Of a stretch of DNA of 64,000 bases, positions 17,670 to 25,947 are shown one piece after another. The stretch spans positions 33,852-97,851 of the forward strand of contig DETS01000103.1 in the NCBI GenBank assembly GCA_002361735.1. Reading direction: 5' to 3'. Position 1 is the first letter of the stretch. Each line of letters opens with the position of its first letter. The translations under genes were made by a program, and so were the position numbers. The notes beneath the pieces were generated by a model. That model did not search any database. It had not been told where the DNA came from and saw only the letters and a program-made list of their open reading frames with translations. This DNA comes from Lachnospiraceae bacterium UBA3282. Its GTDB lineage: Bacteria > Bacillota > Clostridia > Lachnospirales > Lachnospiraceae.

Positions 17670-19682
17670 ATGAAAGCATTGATATTAAATTCCGGAATGG
17701 GAAGCAGGATGGGAGTATTGACATCTGAACATCCTAAGTGCATGACGGAGATTTCGCATCAGGAAACGATCTTAAGCAGACAACTGCGTCAACTGAGAGA
17801 AGCGGGAATCAAGGAAGTTATTATTACGACGGGGCGGTTTGCCGATGTGTTGGTCAGCTATTGTCAGGAGCTGGATGTGGATCTGGATATCACTTATGTG
17901 AAAAATGAGGAATATGAGACGACGAACTATATCTATTCTATCTATCGTGCGAAAGAGTATCTGCGGGACGATATTCTGCTGCTTCATGGAGATATGGTTT
18001 TTGAGGATGGCATTTTGGAGGAAATGCTGGCAAAAGAGGAAAGCTGCATGGCTGCTGATTCAAAATTGGAATTGCCGGAGAAGGATTTTAAGGCAGTGCT
18101 CAAGGAGGGCAGGGTCACAGAGATAGGAATCGAGTTTTTTAAGGATGCTGTTACGGTATGGCCTCTGTATCGGTTAAAGGCAGAAGATTGGAACGTATGG
18201 CTGAAAAATATCGAGCATTTTTGTGAGACCGGGAACAGGACATGCTATGCGGAAAATGCTTTTAACGAAATATCCGATCAGTGTATGGTAACGCTTTTTG
18301 ATGTGGGGAACAGACTCTGTGCGGAGGTAGATGACTATGAGGATTTGGTAACGGTAGCAGCTCGGATAAAGCAGATAGAAAACCGAACGGTTTATATGAG
18401 CTTTTCCACGGATGTGTTACATAGCGGTCATATTGCAATCATCAGGAAAGCAGCAAAATTTGGAAAACTGATCGTAGGTGTGCTCTCGGACGAGGCAGTG
18501 ATGAGATATAAAAGGATTCCCTTGCTGCCGTTTGAAGAAAGAAAAGTGCTGTTTGAAAATATTGCAGGGGTCTATCGGGTCGTTCGGCAGGAAACGTTGA
18601 GTTATCGGGAAAATCTGCAAAAGTACAGACCGGATTTTGTAGTACATGGGGATGACTGGAAGACCGGTTTTCAGAAACCGGTGCGGGATGAGGTGGTTTC
18701 TTTGCTGGCGGAATACGGGGGGAGACTGATCGAGTTTCCTTATGCCGGGGAGGATAAATACAAGGAACTGGATAACAGGGCGCGCAGAGAGATATCCCTG
18801 CCGGATTTCAGGAGGGCACGATTAAAGAAATGCCTGGAGATCAAAGGTCTTGTTACCGTTTTGGAGGCGCATAGCGGATTGTCAGGACTGATCGTAGAAA
18901 ACAGTGTTGTTTATCAGGAGGGCGGAGCAAACCAGTTTGACGCGATGTGGTTAAGTTCCCTGTGCGATTCTACGGAAAAGGGGAAACCGGATATTGAGCT
19001 TGTGGATATGACTTCTCGATTCAGAACGATTGATGACATCATGGAGGTTACGACCAAGCCCATAATATTCGACGGTGATACGGGAGGGTTAGTAGAGCAT
19101 TTTGTATACACGGTTCGAACATTGGAGCGTATGGGAGTTTCCATGATCATCATCGAGGACAAGACCGGCTTAAAGAAAAATTCTCTGTTTGGCACGGAAG
19201 TGCCGCAGACACAGGAGAATATCGATAATTTTTGCAGAAAGATTAAAGCGGGAAAGCGGGCGCAGAAAACAACCGAATTTATGATCTGTGCCAGAATAGA
19301 GAGTCTGATCTTGGAAAAGGGCATGGAGGATGCGCTGACGCGGGCGGAAGCATATGTGGATGCCGGCGCGGATGCGATCATGATCCACAGTCGAAAAAAG
19401 GACCCGGCGGAAATCTTTGAGTTCGTTGACAGATTTCGTGCCGGTAATAAGGTGACCCCGCTGGTAGTAGTGCCGACGTCTTTTCACGCTGTAAAGGAAG
19501 AAGAATTTAAGGAACGGGGTGTTAATATCGTTATTTATGCCAATCAGTTGACCAGAGCGGCAGTTCCGGCAATGAAGAAAGCTGCCAGCGATATTCTGGA
19601 GCATCATCGGGCAATGGAGTGCGATGAAAACTGTATGCCGTTTGGTGAGATCATAAAGCTGATCCCGGAGGATGTGGTGTGA
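17670..19682 (+). CDS. Three-domain protein: LicC-like nucleotidyltransferase, cytidylyltransferase, phosphoenolpyruvate mutase
   Basis: 670 residues. Residues 1-235 are a LicC/NTP-transferase domain (ALILNSGMGSRMGVLTSEHP, HGDMVFEDG). Residues 240-375 are a TagD/ECT-like cytidylyltransferase with the HxGH motif (DVLHSGHIAIIRKA, VVHGDDW). Residues 385-670 are PEP mutase of the isocitrate-lyase superfamily, with IFDGDTGG and the diagnostic EDKTGLKKNS (EDKx5NS) near residue 496. PEP mutase forms phosphonopyruvate from PEP, creating the C-P bond. The two genes after it supply the next two pathway steps. The nucleotidyltransferase domains probably activate the final phosphonate with CTP. Single HxGH-PepM fusions are known; the extra LicC-like domain is unusual. 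Start chosen at the ATG after AGGGAGGATG. Confidence 0.92.
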   Translation: MKALILNSGMGSRMGVLTSEHPKCMTEISHQETILSRQLRQLREAGIKEVIITTGRFADVLVSYCQELDVDLDITYVKNEEYETTNYIYSIYRAKEYLRDDILLLHGDMVFEDGILEEMLAKEESCMAADSKLELPEKDFKAVLKEGRVTEIGIEFFKDAVTVWPLYRLKAEDWNVWLKNIEHFCETGNRTCYAENAFNEISDQCMVTLFDVGNRLCAEVDDYEDLVTVAARIKQIENRTVYMSFSTDVLHSGHIAIIRKAAKFGKLIVGVLSDEAVMRYKRIPLLPFEERKVLFENIAGVYRVVRQETLSYRENLQKYRPDFVVHGDDWKTGFQKPVRDEVVSLLAEYGGRLIEFPYAGEDKYKELDNRARREISLPDFRRARLKKCLEIKGLVTVLEAHSGLSGLIVENSVVYQEGGANQFDAMWLSSLCDSTEKGKPDIELVDMTSRFRTIDDIMEVTTKPIIFDGDTGGLVEHFVYTVRTLERMGVSMIIIEDKTGLKKNSLFGTEVPQTQENIDNFCRKIKAGKRAQKTTEFMICARIESLILEKGMEDALTRAEAYVDAGADAIMIHSRKKDPAEIFEFVDRFRAGNKVTPLVVVPTSFHAVKEEEFKERGVNIVIYANQLTRAAVPAMKKAASDILEHHRAMECDENCMPFGEIIKLIPEDVV

Positions 19683-19683
19683 G

Positions 19684-20814
19684 ATGAACGGACAGTTGAA
19701 GGTAGAAGCAGACAAGGATTATCTGGGGATGGATGCGTATCTGATTCGTCAAGCACCGAAAAGGATTTTGCTGGTGTGCGGGAAATCGGTCTCTTTGCTG
19801 AAAATCGGAAAATATTTTGAAACATTGGAGAGCAGGCTGGGTATATCGGTGGTAACCTTTCAGGGATTTTCCCCAAATCCGGAGTATGAATCAGTGGAAC
19901 AAGGTGTTCGCTGTTATAGAGAATCCGACTGCGACATGATTGTGGCTGTCGGAGGGGGGAGTGCCATGGATGTGGCGAAATGTATTCGGCTTTTTGTGCC
20001 AATGGATCCGAGTGAAAGTTATCTCAAACAGAAAATGCAGCCGTCGGAGATTCCGTTTTTTGTGATTCCGACAACTGCGGGTACGGGAAGTGAAGCGACA
20101 CATTTTGCGGTTATTTATGTTCAAGGGAAAAAGCAGTCGATTGCCCATGAGACATGTCTGCCGGATGCGGTTATGCTGGATGCCTCGCTGCTTGACAGCC
20201 TGCCCTTGTATCAGAGAAAGGCAACATGTATGGATGCGCTGTGCCACGCGCTGGAATCCTATTGGTCGGTCCGTTCCACAGAAGAAAGCAAAGAGTATGC
20301 AAAAGAGGCGATACAGCTGATTTTGAAACATGCCAAAGGATATTTGGAAAATCAAGGCATAGCAAATGAAAAGATGCTTATGGCGGCTCATCTGGCAGGG
20401 AAAGCGATCAATATTGCCAGGACAACGGCGGGACACGCATTGTGTTATAAACTGACCTCACTTTACGGAATTGCTCATGGACATGCAGCGGCATTGTGCG
20501 TGAGAGAAGTATGGCGGTATATGCTGGCACATTTAGAGCTGTGCAGGGATGTTCGCGGAAGGGAATATTTAGAGTGCATATTTGCTGAAATAGCTGATGT
20601 TATGGGATGTGAGGACAAAGAGGAGGCGCTTGACCGTTTTGAAGCGATCATACAAAGTATGGATCTTGGGATTGAGAAAGGCGACAATGAGATATGTTGG
20701 AAAGAGCTTGTTGGTTCTGTGAATGTAGAAAGGCTTAACAACAGTCCTGTCGTTTTGACAGAAAGCGCGATAGACGAAATATACCATAGGATTTTCGGCG
20801 GATGTTTGTCATAA
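19684..20814 (+). CDS. Iron-type alcohol dehydrogenase, probable phosphonoacetaldehyde reductase
   Basis: 376 residues, group III (iron-containing) dehydrogenase. It has VAVGGGSAMDVAK (nucleotide site), IPTTAGTGSEAT, and metal-ligand histidines in MDALCHALESYWS and IAHGHAAALC. Lying between PEP mutase and phosphonopyruvate decarboxylase, it most likely reduces phosphonoacetaldehyde to 2-hydroxyethylphosphonate, as PhpC-type enzymes do. The absence of a transaminase argues against 2-aminoethylphosphonate as the product made here. The start at 19684 is one base after the previous stop; an in-frame ATG at 19672 would overlap it. Confidence 0.87.
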   Translation: MNGQLKVEADKDYLGMDAYLIRQAPKRILLVCGKSVSLLKIGKYFETLESRLGISVVTFQGFSPNPEYESVEQGVRCYRESDCDMIVAVGGGSAMDVAKCIRLFVPMDPSESYLKQKMQPSEIPFFVIPTTAGTGSEATHFAVIYVQGKKQSIAHETCLPDAVMLDASLLDSLPLYQRKATCMDALCHALESYWSVRSTEESKEYAKEAIQLILKHAKGYLENQGIANEKMLMAAHLAGKAINIARTTAGHALCYKLTSLYGIAHGHAAALCVREVWRYMLAHLELCRDVRGREYLECIFAEIADVMGCEDKEEALDRFEAIIQSMDLGIEKGDNEICWKELVGSVNVERLNNSPVVLTESAIDEIYHRIFGGCLS

Positions 20815-20844
20815 GGGATATTGATCAAAAATGGAGACGGTAAA

Positions 20845-21978
20845 ATGAAAGCAGAAATATTTTCAAAAAAAATAAGTGATATGGGAATCAGAACCGTAAC
20901 CGGCGTTCCGGATTCTACCCTGCAGCAGTTTTGTGATTACATAGGTCGAGAGGAAGAAAAGGTATTTGACAACCATGTTGTGGCAGAAAACGAGGGTGCC
21001 GCTATCGGGATTGCCATCGGAGAGTATCTGGCTACGGGATGTCCGGCATGTGTATACATGCAGAACAGCGGACTGGGAAACGCAGTCAACCCTCTCACAT
21101 CGCTGGCGCATACAGATGTATATGGGATACCAATGTTGTTAGTTGTGGGATGGCGGGGTGAGCCGGAGACAAAGGATGAGCCGCAGCACAAATATATGGG
21201 GAAAATCACTCTGGGACTGTTAAAGCTTTTGGATATTTCTTATGCGGTCGTAGCTTCTGAAACAACAGAGGGAGAATTGGAAGCTTTTTTGCAGGAAGCA
21301 AAAGCGGCGTTTTCTGAAAATAAGCAGTATGCTCTTGTCATAAAGAGAGGCGCATTTGACAAAGAAAAGACCGCTGTATACAGAAATTCATATTCTATGA
21401 AAAGAGAGCGGGCAATTGAAATCATTGTGGATTGGCTGCAACAGGAGGATATCGTTGTTTCTACAACAGGAAAGATTTCAAGGGAATTGTATGAGCAATG
21501 CAACATGATCAAGGGCAGTCATGAACAGGCTTTTTTAACGGTGGGAGGTATGGGGCATACCAATATGATCGCCTGCCAGATAGCCTGCAGAAAACCGAAG
21601 CAGCGGGTGATCTGCCTGGACGGTGATGGCGCGCTTTTGATGCACATGGGGAGTCTGGCGATATTGGCGCAGAATCCGGTGGACAATATGATACATATCT
21701 GTTTGAATAATGAGGCGCATGAATCCGTAGGAGGAATGCCTACGGGAGCGCCGGGTGTATCGTATGCCTCTATAGCGCAAAAATGCGGATATTGCAAAGT
21801 GTGTCGGGTAGAAGATGAAACGGAACTTCAAAAAATTTTGTCTGAACTTCGCATGGAGCGGCAAATGGCTTTCTTAGAGATCGGTGTTGCGGTCGGATCA
21901 AGGGATGATTTGGGAAGACCGGGAGAGACGCCGGAGGAGAATAAAATGGCGTTTATGAAATGTTTGAAAGAAAGATGA
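20845..21978 (+). CDS. aepY: Phosphonopyruvate decarboxylase
   Basis: 377 residues, ThDP-dependent. It decarboxylates phosphonopyruvate to phosphonoacetaldehyde, the irreversible step that pulls the unfavourable PEP mutase equilibrium. Visible features are GVPDSTLQQFCDYI at the N-terminus, the catalytic Glu in AENEGAAIGIAIGEY, and the ThDP/Mg motif from CLDGDGALLMHMGSLA to ICLNN. The single-chain length of about 380 residues matches this enzyme and not the longer acetolactate synthases. The ATG at 20845 follows GGAGACGG. It is the last gene of the glycan run; no clear intrinsic terminator is visible after it. Confidence 0.92.
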   Translation: MKAEIFSKKISDMGIRTVTGVPDSTLQQFCDYIGREEEKVFDNHVVAENEGAAIGIAIGEYLATGCPACVYMQNSGLGNAVNPLTSLAHTDVYGIPMLLVVGWRGEPETKDEPQHKYMGKITLGLLKLLDISYAVVASETTEGELEAFLQEAKAAFSENKQYALVIKRGAFDKEKTAVYRNSYSMKRERAIEIIVDWLQQEDIVVSTTGKISRELYEQCNMIKGSHEQAFLTVGGMGHTNMIACQIACRKPKQRVICLDGDGALLMHMGSLAILAQNPVDNMIHICLNNEAHESVGGMPTGAPGVSYASIAQKCGYCKVCRVEDETELQKILSELRMERQMAFLEIGVAVGSRDDLGRPGETPEENKMAFMKCLKER

Positions 21979-22025
21979 TAAATTTTTGAATTTTAAGTGA
22001 AGGGCGATGCCTCGTAGAAAAATAA

Positions 22026-22054
22026 TTGACGGTATTTCGCCAAAATGCTATAAC
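22026..22054 (+). promoter_or_regulatory. Promoter-like sequence with overlapping inverted repeat
   Basis: TTGACG, 17 bases, then TATAAC. The inverted repeat ACTATC...GATAGT (22053-22072) overlaps the end of the -10 box, which suggests an operator or a hairpin. No intact gene follows for more than 900 bases; only the Rpn remnant at 22273 lies downstream. It may be the orphaned promoter of a deleted gene or drive a small RNA. Confidence 0.4.
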
Positions 22055-22272
22055 TATCAAAATATAGATAGTAACAGCCTACAAACAGCCAATACCCACA
22101 AAATATTGTATGTGCACTTTTCCCATCCGGTGATCTCCGTACGCTCAGCCTTCCTTGACACAGAAAGACCGGCTCTGTAAAATAAACTCATCAGAGAAAT
22201 TCAAACAGAGGTGCATTCTGCACGTTCATGACAGTTTCTGTCGGATTTTTCTAAACATACTGACAACAGAAA

Positions 22273-22581
22273 ATGCGGCAGGACTATTGTATCGAAAACG
22301 AAATCCTGGAGGAGTTTCTGAGGGAGAACCGGGCGGAGGTGCTGGGGATGTTATTGGAAGAATTTGATGTGAAGAGATATGAGAGAACGTTAAGAGCCGA
22401 GGGGCGCGAGGAGGGCATCCGGGAAGGTGTGGAGATTGGTATAGAACAGGGTATCCGCTGTATGGTGGAAGTCTTGCAGGAAGCCGGGCAAACAAAAGAT
22501 TTTGTGACGAAAAAGGTTGCAGAGAAGTATTCGCTGCCCGAGACGGAGGCGCAGCAGAAGCTTTTGCGATACTGGAAGTAA
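22273..22581 (+). pseudogene. C-terminal remnant of an Rpn/PD-(D/E)XK nuclease family transposase-like protein
   Basis: 102 residues. The start EILEEFLRENRAEVLGMLLE and the charged, repeated EGREEGIREGVEIGIEQGI stretch are typical of the C-terminus of Rpn-type recombination-promoting nuclease/putative transposase proteins common in Lachnospiraceae. The catalytic N-terminal domain (about 200 residues) is missing; an in-frame TGA lies just upstream at 22261. It marks the border between the glycan run and the next module and is probably a scar of past rearrangement. Confidence 0.7.
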
Positions 22582-22886
22582 ATATACAGGTGGTGTCCCC
22601 TTCCTTTTATCTTTGAGTTTCCGCAAACTGTAAAATAAAAAAGCGTATATCCTTCCAAAGTGCCAATCCGCCTGATTTTTGAGATAATAAGAATGGCAGC
22701 TTCCCGATCAGAGGCACCTTATTAAGCCCCGCCGGAACCGGACTTTGGGAGATATATTCTTTTATCTACTACAAAAAGAATGGGGATTCCTTATATTTAG
22801 GACAATTTTAGAAAGTTGTTTATGTGGATATCCGTAGAGCCGCTGTCTTGTGGATAAAATTGCGGAAACTCAAGAAGGAATGGCAC
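22582..22886. other. Non-coding gap with nothing recognisable
   Basis: About 300 bases between the nuclease remnant and the promoter of the HD gene. I see no plausible gene, no strong hairpin with a T-run and no repeat shared with the rest of the window. Confidence 0.5.
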
Positions 22887-22915
22887 TTGACTACAGAATG
22901 TAAATAGTGTAAAAT
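22887..22915 (+). promoter_or_regulatory. Promoter of the HD phosphohydrolase gene
   Basis: TTGACT, 17 bases, then TAAAAT: a good vegetative-sigma promoter. It ends about 54 bases before the ATG at 22969, giving the two-gene module its own transcription start. Confidence 0.65.
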
Positions 22916-22968
22916 GGTGTAAATTTTTGGAAATATCCAGCGATATAATGACGAAAGATGGGTAGGAT

Positions 22969-24639
22969 ATGGCAGAAAAAAGCTTAAAGGATCCGATATA
23001 CGGTTACATTGAAATCGATGAATCAATTATGCATACCGTAGTTGACACGCCTACCTTCCAACGTTTGCGCAATATTGTGCAGACCAGTTATGCACCTCTC
23101 TATTCAGCGGCAGTACATAATCGTTTCATCCATTCACTCGGCGTATATCATTTGGGGGAAATTGCTTATCGGGCAGTGGAAAAATCAATCCGGAACAACC
23201 ATGAGATCGGCAATATAAAGGATTTGGACAGATATGGGGAGATATTTCGCCTTGCGTGTCTTTTGCATGATGTAGGTCACGCGCCATTTTCTCATACAGG
23301 TGAGGAATACTATTTAGATTTAAAACAAAAAGGGAGCAAAAGGTACAGTGAGCTGCATAATATGCTTATAGAGGCGGTCGGAAATGGACAGTTTAAGACA
23401 GACGTCAAAAGCAGAGAGATGAGGTTTGAACCGGCAAAGCCGCACGAGATTATGAGCGCTATCGTAGCGTTAAGGCAATTTCCAAAATTATTTAATAACA
23501 GTAAAGAACGATCTTTTTTTGCCAGATGTATTACGGGTTATTGCTATACAAAATTGACACAGAACCAAGATATCTGGAACTGTTTGATACGACTTCTGAA
23601 TGCTGATGTCATTGATGTGGATAAATTGGATTATCTAATTAGGGATGCGTATATTACGGGATTTGACACAGTGAAGATTGATTATGTCAGGTTATTGGGA
23701 GCTTTGTGCCTGTGGAGGGATGAAGAGGGAACTTGGAAATTAGTATTTCATAAGTCAGCTCTCAGTGTCATTCAAAATGTTGTCTTTGCTCATGATGCGG
23801 AGCGGCACTGGATACAAAATCATCCGGTAGTACAGTATGAAGGCTATATTTTAAATCATGCCATTGCGCAGGTCAATAGCCGATTTTCCGAGGCTGATCA
23901 CGGATTGTTTTCGTATGAGACGTTGACGGAAGAGGGAAACCTGTTGGAGAATCATATTCATATTTCTTTGTTGGCGGATGATGATTTGGTTTATTTAATG
24001 AAAAATGTTTGTCCGGATGAAACGACAAGGGAATATTTTAACAGGCAGAATCGCAGACATCCAATATGGAAGTCGGAAGCGGAATATAAAAGTTTGTTTT
24101 ATTGCAGATCAGGGGAAGACAGCGATATAACCAACTTTATAGAAAAGGAGATTGATGATTTATCGCAATATGTCTTGAATATAACAGGGAAAGAGACGAT
24201 AGATGAGTCTACAATAACAGCTTGTAAAAAGCAGATTGAGGAATTGAATCAAAAGGTAAATGAGGTCAAAAAAAGGGAAAAGGATGAGATTACCAAACTG
24301 TTAAAAGAAGCAAAAAAGCACCTTGAAGTCCTTGAATGTATGCATAGAGTAACGATAAAAAGTGAAGTAGTGTTTGATTTGCTGATCTTGAGGGCAAACC
24401 AGTTTAACAGTGGCTTTTTGAAAGAGGAATTTGCACAACTTCCAATCTTATTTCCGGATAGAAATTGTACGAATGATTTCGGGAAGATTGTTAACAGTAT
24501 GAATGCTGAAAAGACTGAAAAAAATGAATTTTTTTATATATTTTACAGAAGAAAACAGGGCGGAGGACAAAAAGAATCGATTGATGCGGAAGCTCTTGTG
24601 CAGGGGTTTGCTGATATAGCGAACAATAAGGCCAGATAA
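22969..24639 (+). CDS. HD-superfamily phosphohydrolase (SAMHD1/dGTPase-like)
   Basis: 556 residues. The HD site is complete: NRFIHSLGVYHLGE (first His), ACLLHDVGHAPFSH (His-Asp) and NADVIDVDKLDYLIRDAY (distal Asp). This arrangement is that of the dNTP triphosphohydrolase/SAMHD1-like group of HD proteins. The C-terminal half (about residues 395-450) contains a charged, coiled-coil-like stretch (KKQIEELNQKVNEVKKREK) not needed for simple dNTPases. The gene is clearly more A+T-rich than its neighbours and has its own promoter, which suggests horizontal acquisition. dNTP depletion as phage defence is one possible role; housekeeping nucleotide hydrolysis is another. Confidence 0.8.
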   Translation: MAEKSLKDPIYGYIEIDESIMHTVVDTPTFQRLRNIVQTSYAPLYSAAVHNRFIHSLGVYHLGEIAYRAVEKSIRNNHEIGNIKDLDRYGEIFRLACLLHDVGHAPFSHTGEEYYLDLKQKGSKRYSELHNMLIEAVGNGQFKTDVKSREMRFEPAKPHEIMSAIVALRQFPKLFNNSKERSFFARCITGYCYTKLTQNQDIWNCLIRLLNADVIDVDKLDYLIRDAYITGFDTVKIDYVRLLGALCLWRDEEGTWKLVFHKSALSVIQNVVFAHDAERHWIQNHPVVQYEGYILNHAIAQVNSRFSEADHGLFSYETLTEEGNLLENHIHISLLADDDLVYLMKNVCPDETTREYFNRQNRRHPIWKSEAEYKSLFYCRSGEDSDITNFIEKEIDDLSQYVLNITGKETIDESTITACKKQIEELNQKVNEVKKREKDEITKLLKEAKKHLEVLECMHRVTIKSEVVFDLLILRANQFNSGFLKEEFAQLPILFPDRNCTNDFGKIVNSMNAEKTEKNEFFYIFYRRKQGGGQKESIDAEALVQGFADIANNKAR

Positions 24640-24733
24640 ATTTTGGGCAGTTTTACCTATGTACAAGAAGAGGAATCTGGTTATAATAAAACTAAGCCAT
24701 ATATAAATATATAATATTATATTGAGGTGGAAT

Positions 24734-25105
24734 ATGAGCATAAAAATTGGAATAGCAGATTTGGTTGCAAATGCACTCATTGAGTTAGTTGATAATGATG
24801 AGAATAATCGAGAGGTAACATACGAACAGTTGAACGAGTATGGCGCTCTTGTGATTGAGACACTTAACGCGCAGAAAGAAGAGGCAATACTGATTATTTC
24901 TAAGGAAAGAACGAAAGCGTTCCTCTATGACTATTCTGATTTTTTTGAAGTTAGGGTCAATGCGAAAAAGGAAAAATGTATCGCTTTGAAGGAGGGGAAG
25001 ACAACAGAAGAGTTGAAAGAGTTATTTAGAGGATATTTGTCTTTGGATATGCTGATGGCATTTATCAGTGAAAATACTTTACAGGCTCTAGGAATATCGC
25101 CGTGA
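24734..25105 (+). CDS. Small protein of unknown function, partner of the HD protein
   Basis: 123 residues from the ATG at 24734, preceded by GAGGTGG; a TTG at 24722 is in frame but would include the binding site. I do not recognise the family. It is acidic and soluble-looking with no membrane segment or signal peptide. The N-terminus (IGIADLVANALIELVDNDEN) and the C-terminus (LSLDMLMAFISENTLQALG) look helical. It lies 94 bases after the HD gene in the same A+T-rich stretch and before a strong terminator, so the two form a transcription unit. It could be a regulator, inhibitor or sensor for the HD enzyme; that is inference. Confidence 0.6.
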   Translation: MSIKIGIADLVANALIELVDNDENNREVTYEQLNEYGALVIETLNAQKEEAILIISKERTKAFLYDYSDFFEVRVNAKKEKCIALKEGKTTEELKELFRGYLSLDMLMAFISENTLQALGISP

Positions 25106-25140
25106 TATTGGTGTACTTGTATTGTAGATTGATATCAAAT

Positions 25141-25187
25141 AACCTTCGATTGCCAAAAAAGAAAAGGCAATCGGAGGTTGTTTTTTA
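25141..25187 (+). terminator. Intrinsic terminator after the HD module
   Basis: Stem AACCTTCGATTGCC / GGCAATCGGAGGTT with one G-T pair, an A-rich loop, then GTTTTTTATG. It closes the HD module and sits immediately before the next promoter. Confidence 0.85.
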
Positions 25188-25192
25188 TGTAT

Positions 25193-25221
25193 TTGAGAAT
25201 TATCCCTCAATGTGCTATAAT
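25193..25221 (+). promoter_or_regulatory. Promoter of the CDP-pentitol operon
   Basis: TTGAGA, 17 bases, then TATAAT. The ATG of the first gene is about 43 bases further on. It is cleanly separated from the upstream module by the terminator at 25141. Confidence 0.75.
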
Positions 25222-25263
25222 CTTTACACCACGATTAAAAAGAGCAGTACGGGAGGAAATCCG

Positions 25264-25926
25264 ATGGATTTTGAATTAACCGCATCTATGATGTGCGCAA
25301 ATTACGGTAATCTGGAAAAGGAAGTCAGGGACCTGGAGGCAGGCGGCATCGATTCCTTTCATATTGATATCATGGATGGGCGCTATGTGCCCAATTTTGC
25401 CATGTCCTTAAATGACATGGCTTATATCGCGTCTGCGACAAAGAAGCCGCTGGACGTGCATCTGATGATAGAACATCCCAACAACAATATTCATATTTTT
25501 TTGGAAAAACTGCGCAAGGGCGATACCGTTTATATTCACCCGGAAGCGGAGTATCATCCCTCTACCACCCTGCAAAAGATCATCAATGCGGGCATGATCC
25601 CGGGGATTGCCATCAATCCGGGCACCAGTATCGAGACGGTCATGGAGATGCTGGTGATCGTGAAAAAAGTGCTGGTGATGTCGGTGAACCCGGGGAATGC
25701 GGGACAGATGTATCTGCCTTATGTGGGCAAAAAAATCACGAAACTGTTAGCGATCAAGGACGAGATAAATTTCGAGATTTATTGGGACGGTGCCTGCGGT
25801 GCGGATAAGATCATGCAGTACGCGCCCCGGGGAGTGAAGGGTTTTGTGCTGGGCACCACGCTTCTCTTTGGTAAGGAGGCGCCTTACGGAGAGACGCTGA
25901 AAAACATCCGCGAGCTGCATTTTTAA
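25264..25926 (+). CDS. Ribulose-phosphate 3-epimerase family protein
   Basis: 220 residues from the ATG at 25264, which follows GGGAGGAAATCCG. It is a TIM-barrel enzyme that interconverts ribulose 5-phosphate and xylulose 5-phosphate. Expected active-site positions are present: FHIDIMDG (His, Asp), DVHLMIEHP (His) and WDGACG (Asp). It differs from housekeeping Rpe in several blocks (ASMMCANYGN in place of PSILSADF), so it is probably a specialised paralogue. Together with the cytidylyltransferase and dehydrogenase directly downstream it points to synthesis of a CDP-activated pentitol. Confidence 0.82.
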   Translation: MDFELTASMMCANYGNLEKEVRDLEAGGIDSFHIDIMDGRYVPNFAMSLNDMAYIASATKKPLDVHLMIEHPNNNIHIFLEKLRKGDTVYIHPEAEYHPSTTLQKIINAGMIPGIAINPGTSIETVMEMLVIVKKVLVMSVNPGNAGQMYLPYVGKKITKLLAIKDEINFEIYWDGACGADKIMQYAPRGVKGFVLGTTLLFGKEAPYGETLKNIRELHF

Positions 25927-25947
25927 GAGGAAATGGGGGATGCGGAT

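Noticed and set aside
22155..22367. Plus-strand open frame of 70 codons before the nuclease remnant
   Set aside because: No ribosome binding site and no recognisable sequence; it overlaps the better supported remnant in another frame.
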